Source: Chloroflexota bacterium | GTDB lineage: Bacteria > Chloroflexota > Dehalococcoidia > Bin125 | DNA: 64,000 bases | Assembly: GCA_028873865.1 (NCBI GenBank) | Contig: JAPPNI010000015.1 | Location: forward strand, 62,001-126,000 | Direction: 5' to 3' | In this document: piece by piece, positions 36,705-45,388 of the stretch | Layout: each line of letters begins with the position of its first letter | Position numbering within the stretch: position 1 is the stretch's first letter | Program-made: the position numbers and the translations under genes | The notes under the pieces: model-generated | Database searches by the model: none | What the model was told of the DNA's origin: nothing | Seen by the model: the letters and a program-made list of their open reading frames with translations, nothing else

Positions 36705-37880
36705 CTAGTCAGCGTCTTGCTGAGCCAGTTCCAGCAGCATGCGAGTGATCACCCGCAGCGAGCGGCTCCGATCCGCCGGGTCGAACCACTCGCGGACGCT
36801 GTGCTGGTTGTCCGACCGACCGCCCCAGCTCATCGCGACGGCCGGCACGCCGGCGGCCATGGCCGCGTTCGCATCGGTCGAGGCTGCGATCGTGCGGGGC
36901 GCAAAGCCCTCCGCTTGCAGAGCCCGGCAGGCCGCTTGCACCAGTGGCGAATCGACTGCCGTGACCCCAGCCGGACGGTCGCCAATCCTGCTGATCACCG
37001 GGTCTAGCGCCCCCTTGCTACGGCGACGCAACTCGCGCTGGTGTCCGCGCTGGATAATCTCCTGTACATCTTCGTCCAGCCGATCGAGCTGCTCCGGCGA
37101 CTCGCTGCGCAGATCGATGTCCATTTGGGCGAGCTCGGGAATCGCGTTGACCGTTTCGCCGCCGTGGACGACGCCGACGTTGTACGAGGTGCGGGGACGG
37201 CGCGGCACCCGGATGTCAGCCAGACGATCGGCTGCGGCGGAGAGGGCGAAGGCCGGGTTGTAACGGCCAAAGTGGGCCCAGCTATGTCCACCGTTGCTGC
37301 GGTACCGCACGTTGTAACGACGAGACCCGATGCCACCGTTGACCACCGCCTCGGGATCGGAGTGGTCGATGGTGACGAAGGCACGGGAAGAGCGCCCGAG
37401 TTCCGACTCAAAGAAGTGTCGTGCACCGCGCAGATCGCCGCGGCCCTCCTCGCCGACGGTCGCGAGGTAGACCACGTGTGGGGACTGCGGCGTCCGCTGA
37501 AGAGCCCGCGCAATCGTCAGCATCGCCGCAAGGCCGGCTGCTGCATCAGAGATACCGGGAGCGTGGTACTCGCCCTCAGGCACTGCTTCGCTGTCTCGAT
37601 ACGGGTTGGCCTTACCGGGTCGGGCGACACGCACAGGTTGCTCGGGTCCGAACACCGTGTCGAGGTGAGCGCTGAGCACGACCGGACTGCCGGTCGCCAG
37701 TTCATGTTCAGCGATGACGTTGCCGACATGATCTTGATGAACGTCGAGACCGAGCGCGCTCAGGGCGTCTGCGACATATGCGGCTCTCGCAGATTCCTGA
37801 CCGGTTGGGGCAGGGATCTCGCAGATCCTGATCTGCTCCTCGAGGATGGTGTCTGCATCGTCATCGAAGTGGTCGAACAT
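36705..37880 (-). CDS. M20-family metallopeptidase
   Basis: Zinc-dependent exopeptidase or amidohydrolase of 391 residues. Metal-site motifs are VVLSAHLDTVFG (His/Asp), GISDAAAGLAAML (bridging Asp), GEEGRGDLRGAR (catalytic Glu) and a C-terminal DNQHSVREWF (His). The dimerisation domain lies at about 185-290 (GGHSWAHFGRYNPAFALSA). Members include tripeptidases and carboxypeptidases; the substrate is not deducible. Its ATG overlaps the peroxiredoxin stop by one base (TGATG). Confidence 0.88.
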   Translation of the reverse strand: MFDHFDDDADTILEEQIRICEIPAPTGQESARAAYVADALSALGLDVHQDHVGNVIAEHELATGSPVVLSAHLDTVFGPEQPVRVARPGKANPYRDSEAVPEGEYHAPGISDAAAGLAAMLTIARALQRTPQSPHVVYLATVGEEGRGDLRGARHFFESELGRSSRAFVTIDHSDPEAVVNGGIGSRRYNVRYRSNGGHSWAHFGRYNPAFALSAAADRLADIRVPRRPRTSYNVGVVHGGETVNAIPELAQMDIDLRSESPEQLDRLDEDVQEIIQRGHQRELRRRSKGALDPVISRIGDRPAGVTAVDSPLVQAACRALQAEGFAPRTIAASTDANAAMAAGVPAVAMSWGGRSDNQHSVREWFDPADRSRSLRVITRMLLELAQQDAD

Positions 37881-38311
37881 CAGATGTCCAACCCGAGCGC
37901 CGCGAAAATCTCCTGGTAATGCTCGAGATTGTTCGGCTGATAGAACGGAATGGTGAGCCCGATCAGCCCGTTGGCGTCGACGACGAAAGCCGCGCGCTGA
38001 GCCCGCTTCCCAGATTCGTCGACCACGCCGAACGCCGCAGCCGCTTCAAGCGCCGGATCGGAAAGCAGCGGGAACGGGAAGCGATGCTCGTCGTTGAACC
38101 GCTCCAGGTCCCACGGCGGATCCGATGAAACAGCCACAACGGCCGCGCCCAGCTCGTTGATCATCTCCTCGTCGTCGCGGAACGCGCACAACTGTTGTGT
38201 ACAGAGAGGTGTGTTCGCCTCTGCATAGAACAGGATCAGCAGCGGACCGTCGGACAGGTAATCGCGCAGGCTGAGTTCCGTGTCGGGGAGTTGATCGCCG
38301 ACTTCGATCAT
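37880..38311 (-). CDS. peroxiredoxin (BCP/AhpC-TSA type)
   Basis: Thiol peroxidase of 143 residues. The start at 38311 overlaps the MidA stop (ATGA). The peroxidatic Cys is C37 in FYAEANTPLCTQQLCAFRD, with C42 five residues later as in the bacterioferritin-comigratory group, which forms an intramolecular disulfide. LSDPALEAAAAFGVVDE and the C-terminal strand are typical. The usual active-site Thr before the Cys (T34) is present. It presumably draws electrons from thioredoxin (trxA at 13 kb). Confidence 0.88.
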   Translation of the reverse strand: MIEVGDQLPDTELSLRDYLSDGPLLILFYAEANTPLCTQQLCAFRDDEEMINELGAAVVAVSSDPPWDLERFNDEHRFPFPLLSDPALEAAAAFGVVDESGKRAQRAAFVVDANGLIGLTIPFYQPNNLEHYQEIFAALGLDI

Positions 38312-39480
38312 GGTGTGGTCCAGCCCGGCAGCGAACCGATCGGTCCCTGAGTGAATCCCATCACGGCAACTCTGCCTAGCCCCGCAGGGTCGGCGAGCGT
38401 CTCGATCGCACGCCTGGCCGCGAGATAGCTGCTCGTGTCGACTTCGGCGTCGGCTACCGCCGGCAAAACCGTGGCCCCGATCCGGTGAAGCCACTCAGCC
38501 TGACTCAGACGCGGCAACGGCGTCAGGCCCGATGCCTGCACCGCATCGCTGATCTGATCGATATCGACATGAGCGGTGATGTCCTGCTCGCCCGGATGCC
38601 CGTACGGATCATCGCTCGGGACATGGTTGCGGAAGGTCATCAAGGTTCCGTCGCGCCGCCACGAGGCGTAGAGCCGCTCTCGCGAGTAGCCGTAGTCGAA
38701 CAGCAGCAGCAGACCTGGGTCGCCGACGACGTGCGCCAGCCTCCTCACGATCGAGGCCCGTTCCGGTGCGACCTCAACGATCTGATTCTCGCTGGGCCCA
38801 ACGTCCTGGAGCGGCAGCAACAGCGCCTGGTCGCTCACGTCGCCTGCGATTTCATGGAATCCGTTCACAGCAGAATGTTGGACATAAACCTCTTGCCAGA
38901 CACCGTCCCTGAAGGTCAGGCGATGCACAGGCAACGCGTCCAGAAGCTCGTTAGCGAGGACGAGATGGTATCCACCGGCAAGTTCGTCAATGTGCGGGAT
39001 GCTGTCGATCTGTGATGGCGGAAGGAGGGCGCGCAGACGCTCCCTTTGTCGGTGGGAGGCGCCCGTGTCGGCTTCGATCAGGCTGTAGCGAGTGACAGCG
39101 GCCAGGTCGGGCGCAGTTGTATGAAAGTGCTGGAGCAGTGACTCTGCCAGCGCGCCCGTTCCCGGCCCGACCTCTGCGATCTCAAATCGATCCGGTTGCC
39201 CGAGTTGGCGCCACAACTCCATCGCCACATGTCCAACGGCCGCCCCGAAGATCGGATGTATCTCGGGGCTGGTGAGGAAATCTCCGTCTCGCCCAACCGT
39301 TGGTTTGCCTCGCCGATAGTAGCCGTGCACTGGGTGGTAGAGGCAGGCCTCCATCCACTCGGCGAAGCTGATCGGGCCGGTCCGTTGAATGTGATCAGCG
39401 AGGATTCCAGCCAAAGGAGTGTCGGAGATCTGTTGGGCAACGGCCAACGGATTGAAGATGGTCGGGCCGCTTCGGGTCAT
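38308..39480 (-). CDS. MidA/NDUFAF7-family SAM-dependent methyltransferase
   Basis: DUF185-type methyltransferase of 390 residues; the mitochondrial relative dimethylates an arginine of a complex I subunit. Features are GPISFAEWMEACLYHPVHGYY, DGDFLTSPEIHPIFG, the SAM motif EIAEVGPGTGALAESLL, VLANELLDALPVHRL and LLLFDYGYSRERLY. It begins the MidA-Prx-M20-NifU-CoxM-MocA set, all genes of which overlap or nearly touch. The start has no ribosome binding site; TATACT ends 6 bases before the ATG. Confidence 0.9.
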   Translation of the reverse strand: MTRSGPTIFNPLAVAQQISDTPLAGILADHIQRTGPISFAEWMEACLYHPVHGYYRRGKPTVGRDGDFLTSPEIHPIFGAAVGHVAMELWRQLGQPDRFEIAEVGPGTGALAESLLQHFHTTAPDLAAVTRYSLIEADTGASHRQRERLRALLPPSQIDSIPHIDELAGGYHLVLANELLDALPVHRLTFRDGVWQEVYVQHSAVNGFHEIAGDVSDQALLLPLQDVGPSENQIVEVAPERASIVRRLAHVVGDPGLLLLFDYGYSRERLYASWRRDGTLMTFRNHVPSDDPYGHPGEQDITAHVDIDQISDAVQASGLTPLPRLSQAEWLHRIGATVLPAVADAEVDTSSYLAARRAIETLADPAGLGRVAVMGFTQGPIGSLPGWTTP

Positions 39481-39486
39481 TGGGTG

Positions 39487-39492
39487 AGTATA
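39487..39492 (-). promoter_or_regulatory. probable leaderless -10 element for the MidA operon
   Basis: The minus strand reads TATACT-CACCCA-ATG. The hexamer directly abuts the terminator hairpin of the upstream yjbQ gene, so one transcript would end where the next begins. No Shine-Dalgarno sequence fits before the ATG. Confidence 0.5.
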
Positions 39493-39494
39493 GA

Positions 39495-39528
39495 AACGAC
39501 CGCCCCGGCAGGCGCCGAGGCGGTCGTT
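39495..39528 (-). terminator. hairpin terminator after yjbQ
   Basis: Arms AACGACCGCC (39495-39504) and GGCGGTCGTT (39519-39528) form a perfect 10-bp stem with a 14-base loop, 26 bp after the yjbQ stop. On the minus strand the stem ends in GTCGTTTCTAT, giving a short T-rich tail. Confidence 0.6.
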
Positions 39529-39554
39529 GGTTGGGACTGATCGAGACGTCCGAC

Positions 39555-40076
39555 CTACTCGCCGGGAACTCCCAGCACGGTCACGCTGACGCGGCGGTCG
39601 CGCGATTCGTCGAGTTCGACCAGGAAGATCGATTGGAACTCGCCGATGTGCATGTCGCCGCTCAGCACGGGAATCGTCTCGGACGTGCCCAGCATCATGT
39701 GCTGGACATGCGAGTGGCCGTTCTCAGGCTCGTTCTCGTGCATGTTGACCGTGCGGATCTCGAAGTCGTTGTGCCGGTAGTAGGTCTCCGGCGGACCGAA
39801 CGCGATCAGGCGATCGCGCAGGTCGTCCAGGAGCAGTGGTTCGTGCTCCTGCAAGATGATGGCAGCTGTCGTGTGCTGCGAGAAGATCGAGACCTGTCCG
39901 AAGCCCACACCGGAGCGGTGAACGATTGCTCGCACCTCGTCGGTGATGTCACGGAACGACGGGCCATCTTCGGTGCGATACCGGAGTTCGTCGTGAACGT
40001 GACGGAAGGCGTCGGCAGGCACTGCGCTCTTGCTCACAGCCCCGTTGACACTGCGCAGGGCTGTCGCGTTGGCCAT
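39555..40076 (-). CDS. YjbQ (UPF0047) family protein
   Basis: A 173-residue protein of the widely conserved YjbQ family, for which weak thiamine-phosphate synthase activity has been described in E. coli. The start at 40076 has AAAGGGGA upstream. Signature segments are SIFSQHTTAAIILQEHEPLLL and GHSHVQHMMLGTSETIPV, with the conserved His cluster and Glu, and SGDMHIGEFQSIFLVELD. The N-terminus before about residue 25 is variable. It is a single-gene unit between the SirB1-type gene and the MidA operon. Confidence 0.85.
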   Translation of the reverse strand: MANATALRSVNGAVSKSAVPADAFRHVHDELRYRTEDGPSFRDITDEVRAIVHRSGVGFGQVSIFSQHTTAAIILQEHEPLLLDDLRDRLIAFGPPETYYRHNDFEIRTVNMHENEPENGHSHVQHMMLGTSETIPVLSGDMHIGEFQSIFLVELDESRDRRVSVTVLGVPGE

Positions 40077-40231
40077 TCCCCTTTGGTTTCTCAGGCTGCG
40101 AGATGATCGGATGTCAGAATGAGTTCGGCGCCACTGGTTGCAGCATTCCCGGTGACCGCCACCACTGAATATAGCGGAAAACGATCCGATGTTGCCCACA
40201 CCCGGACATCATCGCGAATCTGGAGAATGGC

Positions 40232-41104
40232 CTAGTTGCTGCCCTCTGCGATCCGCGTGCGCACTCGCTCGATGAAGTCGGCCACCCGATCAGCGTCGGG
40301 AGCGCCCGTTGAGTGTTCGTGATACTGCTGCAGATCGTCCAGCGCCTCGATGTACTGACCCGTCTGGTAGCAAAGCAATCCCCGGTCGCGGCGATCTTCC
40401 AGCGACCAGGGCGTGAGCGCGAGCAGGAAATCGGTCGCCGTGATCCCCGCGAGATAGTCGCGCTTGCGGACCGCAGCGCCCTTGAGGTTGGTCAGGATGC
40501 GCTGGAGAATCTGTCGCTTGGTGACCGAGGCGAGGAACGAGTCGGGATTCGGCCCGGCCCCTCGATTGGTGGCACGCAGGCGCTCGCTCAAGGCCTCGCG
40601 GTCAATCTCGCGCCCCGCATGGAATGGATCGAGGAAGCGCTCGCGCTCCGACTCGGGATCGAGATACTTGACCAGGAAGTGGAACGGGGCGCCAACCCCG
40701 TGCAGTTCAAGTCCTGCACGGCGAGCGACCTCGATCATCACCACAGCCAGCGTGATCGGCATACCCTGGCCGGTCTCGAGCGCGGAGTGAAGACAGCAGT
40801 TCGCAGGCTCGTAGTACGTAGCCGTGTCGCCTCTGAACTGATAATCGTTGAACAGCACCTGCCGTAACCGCTCGACCTGCGCCTCGGCTGTCGCTTCCTC
40901 GAATCCCCTCACTTCGCTTGCCAGTTCTTCCAGCCGGACGAGGGCGGCAAGCTGGTTGAACTCGGGCTCTACGACTCGGCCGATCAGGAAGCAACACAGG
41001 TCGAGGCGGATGGCGTGCTCACTGCCCCTGGCCAGCGCGCCAAATTGACGGGCGAGGGCCAGATCGTGATCTTTTACCAAACGTTGCGTCACATCTTCAC
41101 CCAT
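40232..41104 (-). CDS. SirB1-family transglutaminase-like/TPR protein
   Basis: A 290-residue protein. The central part (about 85-165) has the SirB1/transglutaminase-like signature: NCCLHSALETGQGMPITLAVVMIEVARRAGL and GVGAPFHFLVKY. The Cys of the NSCL-type motif is retained as NCCLH, and His/Asp follow. The C-terminal TPR-like region includes DRRDRGLLCYQTGQYIEALDDLQ. Function is not established in the family. The ATG lacks a ribosome binding site and is preceded by TAGCCT at 6 bases. Confidence 0.82.
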   Translation of the reverse strand: MGEDVTQRLVKDHDLALARQFGALARGSEHAIRLDLCCFLIGRVVEPEFNQLAALVRLEELASEVRGFEEATAEAQVERLRQVLFNDYQFRGDTATYYEPANCCLHSALETGQGMPITLAVVMIEVARRAGLELHGVGAPFHFLVKYLDPESERERFLDPFHAGREIDREALSERLRATNRGAGPNPDSFLASVTKRQILQRILTNLKGAAVRKRDYLAGITATDFLLALTPWSLEDRRDRGLLCYQTGQYIEALDDLQQYHEHSTGAPDADRVADFIERVRTRIAEGSN

Positions 41105-41110
41105 GAATCG

Positions 41111-41116
41111 AGGCTA
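41111..41116 (-). promoter_or_regulatory. probable leaderless -10 element for the SirB1-family gene
   Basis: The minus strand reads TAGCCT-CGATTC-ATG, the same geometry as at apt, the SPL gene and midA. No purine-rich ribosome binding site is present. Confidence 0.4.
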
Positions 41117-41192
41117 GCAGGCAGGACATGGGCCGACGGACGTATGATGGAAGCAATTCGCACGGTTCGGAGCGAGGAGCGTGTGAGCTGAG

Positions 41193-42728
41193 ATGCCGGA
41201 CGAGACAGCAGAACGCGGTATCGGCGAACCTGAGGAACCACCAGAGCAGCGCACCAGAACCCGACCCAGGAAACAGCCTCAACTGACACGCGCCGGTCAG
41301 CCGATCGATAGGCGCCAGCGTCTGCGGATCCCTCCACACCACGTCACCAAGCAGACACCGCATGACCGCGTCCACAACTGGGACGAGGTCTACTTCGGCT
41401 ACACCGCCGGTCCGGCAATGTTCGAGGCCCAGCGCTGCATTCAGTGTCCGGCGGCCCCGTGTATCCAGGTTTGTCCGATCGACAACGACATCCCCGGCGC
41501 CTTGGCCTTCCTCGAGCTGGGCAAGCTGGCCGATGCCGCGGCAGTGTTCCGCCAGACATCGGAGATGCCCGAACTCTGCGGCCGGCTCTGCCCACAGGAG
41601 GCTCTGTGCGAGGGCTCGTGTGTCGTCGGCAAGAACGCCAAGCCAGTCGCAATCGGCAAGCTGGAGGCATTCCTGGGCGACTGGGATCGCCAACAGCGCG
41701 GCGGCTTCCCCATTCCCCAGCCCGACCTTGAGACAGGCCAGCGAGTGGCAATCGTCGGGGCCGGACCGGCCGGACTGGCCGTGGCCGAGCAGATGCGCGC
41801 CGCCGGGCATGATGTGACCGTCTTCGAGGCCTGGCCGTCGGCCGGCGGCGTCTTGCGCTACGGCATTCCCAACTTCAAGACTGCCAAGGACATCGTCGAT
41901 GAGAAGGCTGTGGCGCTGGCCGCAGCCGGTGTTGAGTTCCATTTCGAGACCCGCGTCGGCGTGGATATCGGCTGGGATGAGCTGTCCCAGTGGGACGCGG
42001 TCTTCCTCGCCCACGGCGCGAGCATCGGCAAGCGGCTCGGTCTCGAGGGCGAGCGGCTCGCCGGCATCTACAGCGCGACCGAGTTCCTGGTCAGGGCCAA
42101 CCTCGACAACAAGGTCCTGCCCGCTGCACTGCGCAGCCGCCCCCACGTCGGACGAAAGGTCGTGGTCGTGGGAGGCGGAGATACGTCAATGGACTGCGTC
42201 CGTTCCGCGCTCCGCCTAGGCGCTGACGACGTGACCCTCCTTTATCGCCGCACCGAGAACGAGATGATCGGTCGCGAGGAAGAACGGCGGCACGCCCGCG
42301 AAGAAGGCGTCACCTTCGAATATCTCACCACCCCCGTTCGCCTGATTGGCAAAGATGGTGCGCTGGTCGGAATCGAGTGCGTGCGGATGACTCTCGGCGA
42401 ACCAGATGAGAGCGGTCGGCGACGACCGCAGCCAATGCCCGGCTCTGAGTTCGTAATCGACTGCGACGCCTTCGTGGTCGCCGTCGGCTACGACGTCGGC
42501 CGCGAGGTCTATGGAGACTCAGGCATCGACATCAGCGACTGGGGCGAAGTGATCGTGGACGAACACGGTCGAACGTCCCGGCCCGGCGTCTTCGCCGGCG
42601 GCGACAACGTGATCGGCGCCGATCTGGTCGTCACTGCGCTACGTGGAGCGCACGACGCAATCCCGGCGATGCTCACCTACCTGGAAGAACTGCAGACCGA
42701 GCGCGCGCTGGCCATGGCCGCCGGCTAG
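41193..42728 (+). CDS. GltD-like NAD(P)H-dependent oxidoreductase
   Basis: FAD/NAD(P) iron-sulfur flavoprotein of 511 residues, homologous to the glutamate synthase small subunit, NfnB and PreT. After a 60-residue charged N-terminal extension comes the Cys-rich domain RCIQCPAAPCIQVCPIDNDIP and CGRLCPQEALCEGSC (two 4Fe-4S clusters). The FAD motif is VAIVGAGPAGLAVAEQM and the NAD(P) motif VVVVGGGDTSMDCVRSAL; AGGDNVIGADLVVTAL closes the FAD site. No gltB or nfnA-like partner adjoins it, so glutamate synthase is unlikely. It may exchange electrons between NADPH and the ferredoxin encoded at 44.8 kb. Confidence 0.88.
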   Translation: MPDETAERGIGEPEEPPEQRTRTRPRKQPQLTRAGQPIDRRQRLRIPPHHVTKQTPHDRVHNWDEVYFGYTAGPAMFEAQRCIQCPAAPCIQVCPIDNDIPGALAFLELGKLADAAAVFRQTSEMPELCGRLCPQEALCEGSCVVGKNAKPVAIGKLEAFLGDWDRQQRGGFPIPQPDLETGQRVAIVGAGPAGLAVAEQMRAAGHDVTVFEAWPSAGGVLRYGIPNFKTAKDIVDEKAVALAAAGVEFHFETRVGVDIGWDELSQWDAVFLAHGASIGKRLGLEGERLAGIYSATEFLVRANLDNKVLPAALRSRPHVGRKVVVVGGGDTSMDCVRSALRLGADDVTLLYRRTENEMIGREEERRHAREEGVTFEYLTTPVRLIGKDGALVGIECVRMTLGEPDESGRRRPQPMPGSEFVIDCDAFVVAVGYDVGREVYGDSGIDISDWGEVIVDEHGRTSRPGVFAGGDNVIGADLVVTALRGAHDAIPAMLTYLEELQTERALAMAAG

Positions 42729-42737
42729 GCCAACTGA

Positions 42738-43184
42738 TCACTGCGCAGGGGAGCACCCCGGCGCTCCAGGAATGTCCACTTCGGCGACGATTTCTTCCGC
42801 CGCGTTGCGGCAGAGCACGACTTCGGCATCACGATCGGTTCGCGGATTGCTGATCTGATGGATCGCGCGCGGCGGCACATAGAGAAAATCGCCGGTCTCA
42901 ACCTCGTGCACGTGCTCAAGCTGCTCGCCGTACGACATCACGATCGGCCCCTGGAGTATGTACATCGCGGTCTCGCAGTTGACGTGCCAGTGCGGCGTCG
43001 AGTACATCCCGGGCGGAATCTTCTGGCGAGTCATGAACACTTCTTCGGACCCGGACAACTCGCCGGAGACGCCGAACTGAATGGCCATCCCCGAGCGGTG
43101 ATTGGACCATTCGGCGACCTGCCCGTCGGTCATGACGATCACGCCGTCGAGCGGACCCTCGGACTCAGAGCGTTGTGCTGACAT
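42738..43184 (-). CDS. cupin-domain protein
   Basis: Single-domain cupin of 148 residues. Motif 1 is visible as STPHWHVNCETAMYILQG (His, His, Glu metal ligands), motif 2 as GDFLYVPPRAIHQISNP (second His). The ATG has GGGGAG upstream. Cupins of this size are metal-dependent isomerases, dioxygenases or storage-like binding proteins; nothing selects one here. It is convergent with the GltD-like gene, 9 bp apart. Confidence 0.85.
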   Translation of the reverse strand: MSAQRSESEGPLDGVIVMTDGQVAEWSNHRSGMAIQFGVSGELSGSEEVFMTRQKIPPGMYSTPHWHVNCETAMYILQGPIVMSYGEQLEHVHEVETGDFLYVPPRAIHQISNPRTDRDAEVVLCRNAAEEIVAEVDIPGAPGCSPAQ

Positions 43185-43283
43185 GCAATGCTCCCCACGC
43201 GTAGAGCGCTGACAACTGAATCGAGAACGACGATATCAGCAGGGCGCAACGAAGCCTCGGCGACCAACGGGGCTGAGTCGGAA

Positions 43284-44633
43284 TCAGCTCGGCGGACCGA
43301 TGCTGTGGGCCCAGTCGTCGACCAGCCAGTGGCCGCCGAGTTGAATCAGCTCCATCCGCATCCAGTCGCTCTCCGAAAACTGGAAGTAGACGCGGCCGCG
43401 GGCCGAGTGCAGCACGTCGCCGTAGGACACTGACTGCAGGATTTCGTCCCCCAGGTCGATGGACTGAATCTTCTGAATGTCGCGGCCGACGTCAGCCGCG
43501 TCATCCCAGCCCCAGATGGTCAGAGCCTCAGGTCCGGCCAGGGCGAGAATGGTGGCCGAGTCGCCGTCCCGCAATGCCTGAAGGAAGGTCAATGCTGCGC
43601 CTGCAAGATCAGAGGCGACCGCTTCGTTCACTGCGCTGGTCGGCAGACCCTCCTCCACGGTGATCCGGTAGGCGCCGATCAACTGGCGCTGGCCCGCCTT
43701 GTTCGACGCCGGCCAGACTTCGACTCGCCAGAGCCCGGCGGTCTCGGCGGTGAAGTAGATCTCCGAGTCCAATCCATGCCCGCCATCGTCATCAATTTGC
43801 AGCAGGTTGCCGTCCGGCTGGAAGAGCTGGGTGAAAACATCTACGCCGGTGTCGCCGTCGACCAGCACGAACAATTGCTGTCCAACTTCAGCCTGGAACT
43901 CGAAGACGTCGACATCCCCGGGCGTATTCAGTCGTCCGTCAGTGCTGGTGCCGACGGCCATGATCGCGTTGTCGTCGTCGGAGCCGACGGTCACTGTTTG
44001 CACCTGGATAACGAAGTCGCCGATACCGTTGGAATCGAACGGCTGCACGCGAATCAACTGCAGCCCTTCGACCGGCACCTGGGCAATGAGCAGCGAGTCG
44101 CGGTTGGTGGTCGAGAGGTCATCGTTGACGCCCACTTCCACACCGTCCGGCTGCAGCAGCGTCACGACCGGGTCCATGCCCCCTTTGCCGTCAACGAAGA
44201 TGCGCAGCCACGCGCCCGTCGCCGCCTGGAACTTGAACAGCTTCTCCGTCTCGTCCGGCCCGATCGAAGAGTTGAAGAACTCACCGTCGTTCAGCGTGTC
44301 CCGGTTCGGGTCGCTGATCGCGTCCTCGGTCTCCTGGGATTGTTCGGCGGGCTCGTCTTCAGCCGGATCCTCCTCGGCCTCGGACGGCTCAGACTGAGCA
44401 TCTGGCTGGGCCGCTTGCGCAGCCTGCTCCTGCTGAGCGCTCTCCTGCTCCGCCGCGTCGATCGGCTGCGCTTGCTGGGCTTCTTGGACGTCGGCGGCAG
44501 CCTCTTGTTGAGCCTGCGGCGCCACTTCCTCCGGACCGTCATCGCCGCAAGCGACGACCGTCAACGCAACCAGCGAAACACCGGCGAGAAGTCCGACTAC
44601 GGCGCGGGGGACACGCTCAGATAATTCCAACAT
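43284..44633 (-). CDS. lipoprotein with PPC domains and NTF2-like domain
   Basis: Secreted lipid-anchored protein of 449 residues from the ATG at 44633 (an ATG 11 codons upstream is less likely). The signal peptide ends in the lipobox LTVVAC with Cys29. A Gln/Ala/Glu-rich linker covers about 35-110. Two pre-peptidase C-terminal (PPC)-like domains follow: one with LFKFQAATGAWLRIFVDG and TLLQPDGVEVGVNDD, one with VFEFQAEVGQQLFVLVDG and QLFQPDGNLLQIDDDGG. The C-terminal part (about 345-449, ALTFLQALRDGDSATILALA) looks NTF2-like. No protease domain is attached, so it is probably a binding protein. Confidence 0.75.
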   Translation of the reverse strand: MLELSERVPRAVVGLLAGVSLVALTVVACGDDGPEEVAPQAQQEAAADVQEAQQAQPIDAAEQESAQQEQAAQAAQPDAQSEPSEAEEDPAEDEPAEQSQETEDAISDPNRDTLNDGEFFNSSIGPDETEKLFKFQAATGAWLRIFVDGKGGMDPVVTLLQPDGVEVGVNDDLSTTNRDSLLIAQVPVEGLQLIRVQPFDSNGIGDFVIQVQTVTVGSDDDNAIMAVGTSTDGRLNTPGDVDVFEFQAEVGQQLFVLVDGDTGVDVFTQLFQPDGNLLQIDDDGGHGLDSEIYFTAETAGLWRVEVWPASNKAGQRQLIGAYRITVEEGLPTSAVNEAVASDLAGAALTFLQALRDGDSATILALAGPEALTIWGWDDAADVGRDIQKIQSIDLGDEILQSVSYGDVLHSARGRVYFQFSESDWMRMELIQLGGHWLVDDWAHSIGPPS

Positions 44634-44775
44634 AGGAGCACCTAATCCCGCCCGCCTCGTCTTCACTATAGGAGCAATGTCCGGTAACGGCGGAAATGGC
44701 TCCTCTGATTGGATGCTGGGAACCGCCGGGGATATACTTCTCAGAGCGCAAACGGGGAACGTTGAGGAGTTGGTC

Positions 44776-45273
44776 GTGGCCTACGACATCGTTGAGACCT
44801 GTATTGGCTGCACGGCCTGCACCAATCGTTGCCCGACCAACGCCATCTGGGGCGAGCGCAACACCATCCACTACATCGACCCGGCGCTCTGCATCGACTG
44901 CGGTGCCTGCGGGGCTGTCTGCCCCGTGGAATGCATCCTCGACGACGACGGCGACATCTGTCGCAAGTTCGCCAAAAAGGAGTGGCCGAAGGCCGAGGTC
45001 GACCCCGACAAGTGCATCGGCTCCGGCTGTGAGATCTGCATCAACGTCTGCCCCTTCGACGCCCTCGAACTCGATTTCACCAACGAGGCCTCCGACTTCT
45101 TCGGACAGGCCGTCGTAATCGAGAAGAACTGCACCGGCTGCCGCCTCTGCGAGCAGTCCTGCGGCTGGGACGCCGTCCACATCTTCCCGCGTCGGCCCAT
45201 GCTCAAGAAGCTCCACTACCCGAACGACAAGCCAACTCCGGGTCAGGAAAAGTTCCTCCGCACCCGCGCATAA
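44776..45273 (+). CDS. multi-cluster 4Fe-4S ferredoxin
   Basis: Electron-transfer protein of 165 residues with four cysteine-rich motifs: CIGCTACTNRCP, CIDCGACGAVCP, CIGSGCEICINVCP and CTGCRLCEQSCG. That is enough for up to four 4Fe-4S clusters. The GTG at 44776 is chosen because GAGGAG lies 6 bases upstream; the open frame continues upstream without conserved sequence. The third motif has an inserted SG between the first cysteines. Its redox partner is unknown; the GltD-like flavoprotein nearby and the radical SAM enzymes are candidates. Confidence 0.85.
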   Translation: MAYDIVETCIGCTACTNRCPTNAIWGERNTIHYIDPALCIDCGACGAVCPVECILDDDGDICRKFAKKEWPKAEVDPDKCIGSGCEICINVCPFDALELDFTNEASDFFGQAVVIEKNCTGCRLCEQSCGWDAVHIFPRRPMLKKLHYPNDKPTPGQEKFLRTRA

Positions 45274-45283
45274 CGCCGTGTAG

Positions 45284-45357
45284 AAGTCGCCCCCGCGAAG
45301 GCGGGGGCGTCGCGTCCGGACCTGCGCCGTCGGGCCCCGCCTGCGCGGGGCCGACTT
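45284..45357. repeat. composite palindromic element with two hairpins
   Basis: Outer inverted arms AAGTCG (45284-45289) and CGACTT (45352-45357) enclose two perfect hairpins. The first is CGCCCCCGC-GAAG-GCGGGGGCG (45288-45309), the second GGCCCCGC-CTGC-GCGGGGCC (45333-45352). It lies between the convergent ends of the ferredoxin and ABC substrate-binding genes, where it could also act as a bidirectional terminator. The structure resembles small REP/MITE-like units. Confidence 0.7.
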
Positions 45358-45388
45358 AAACTGTCTCAGCGCAAGTCCCCAAAATCCC

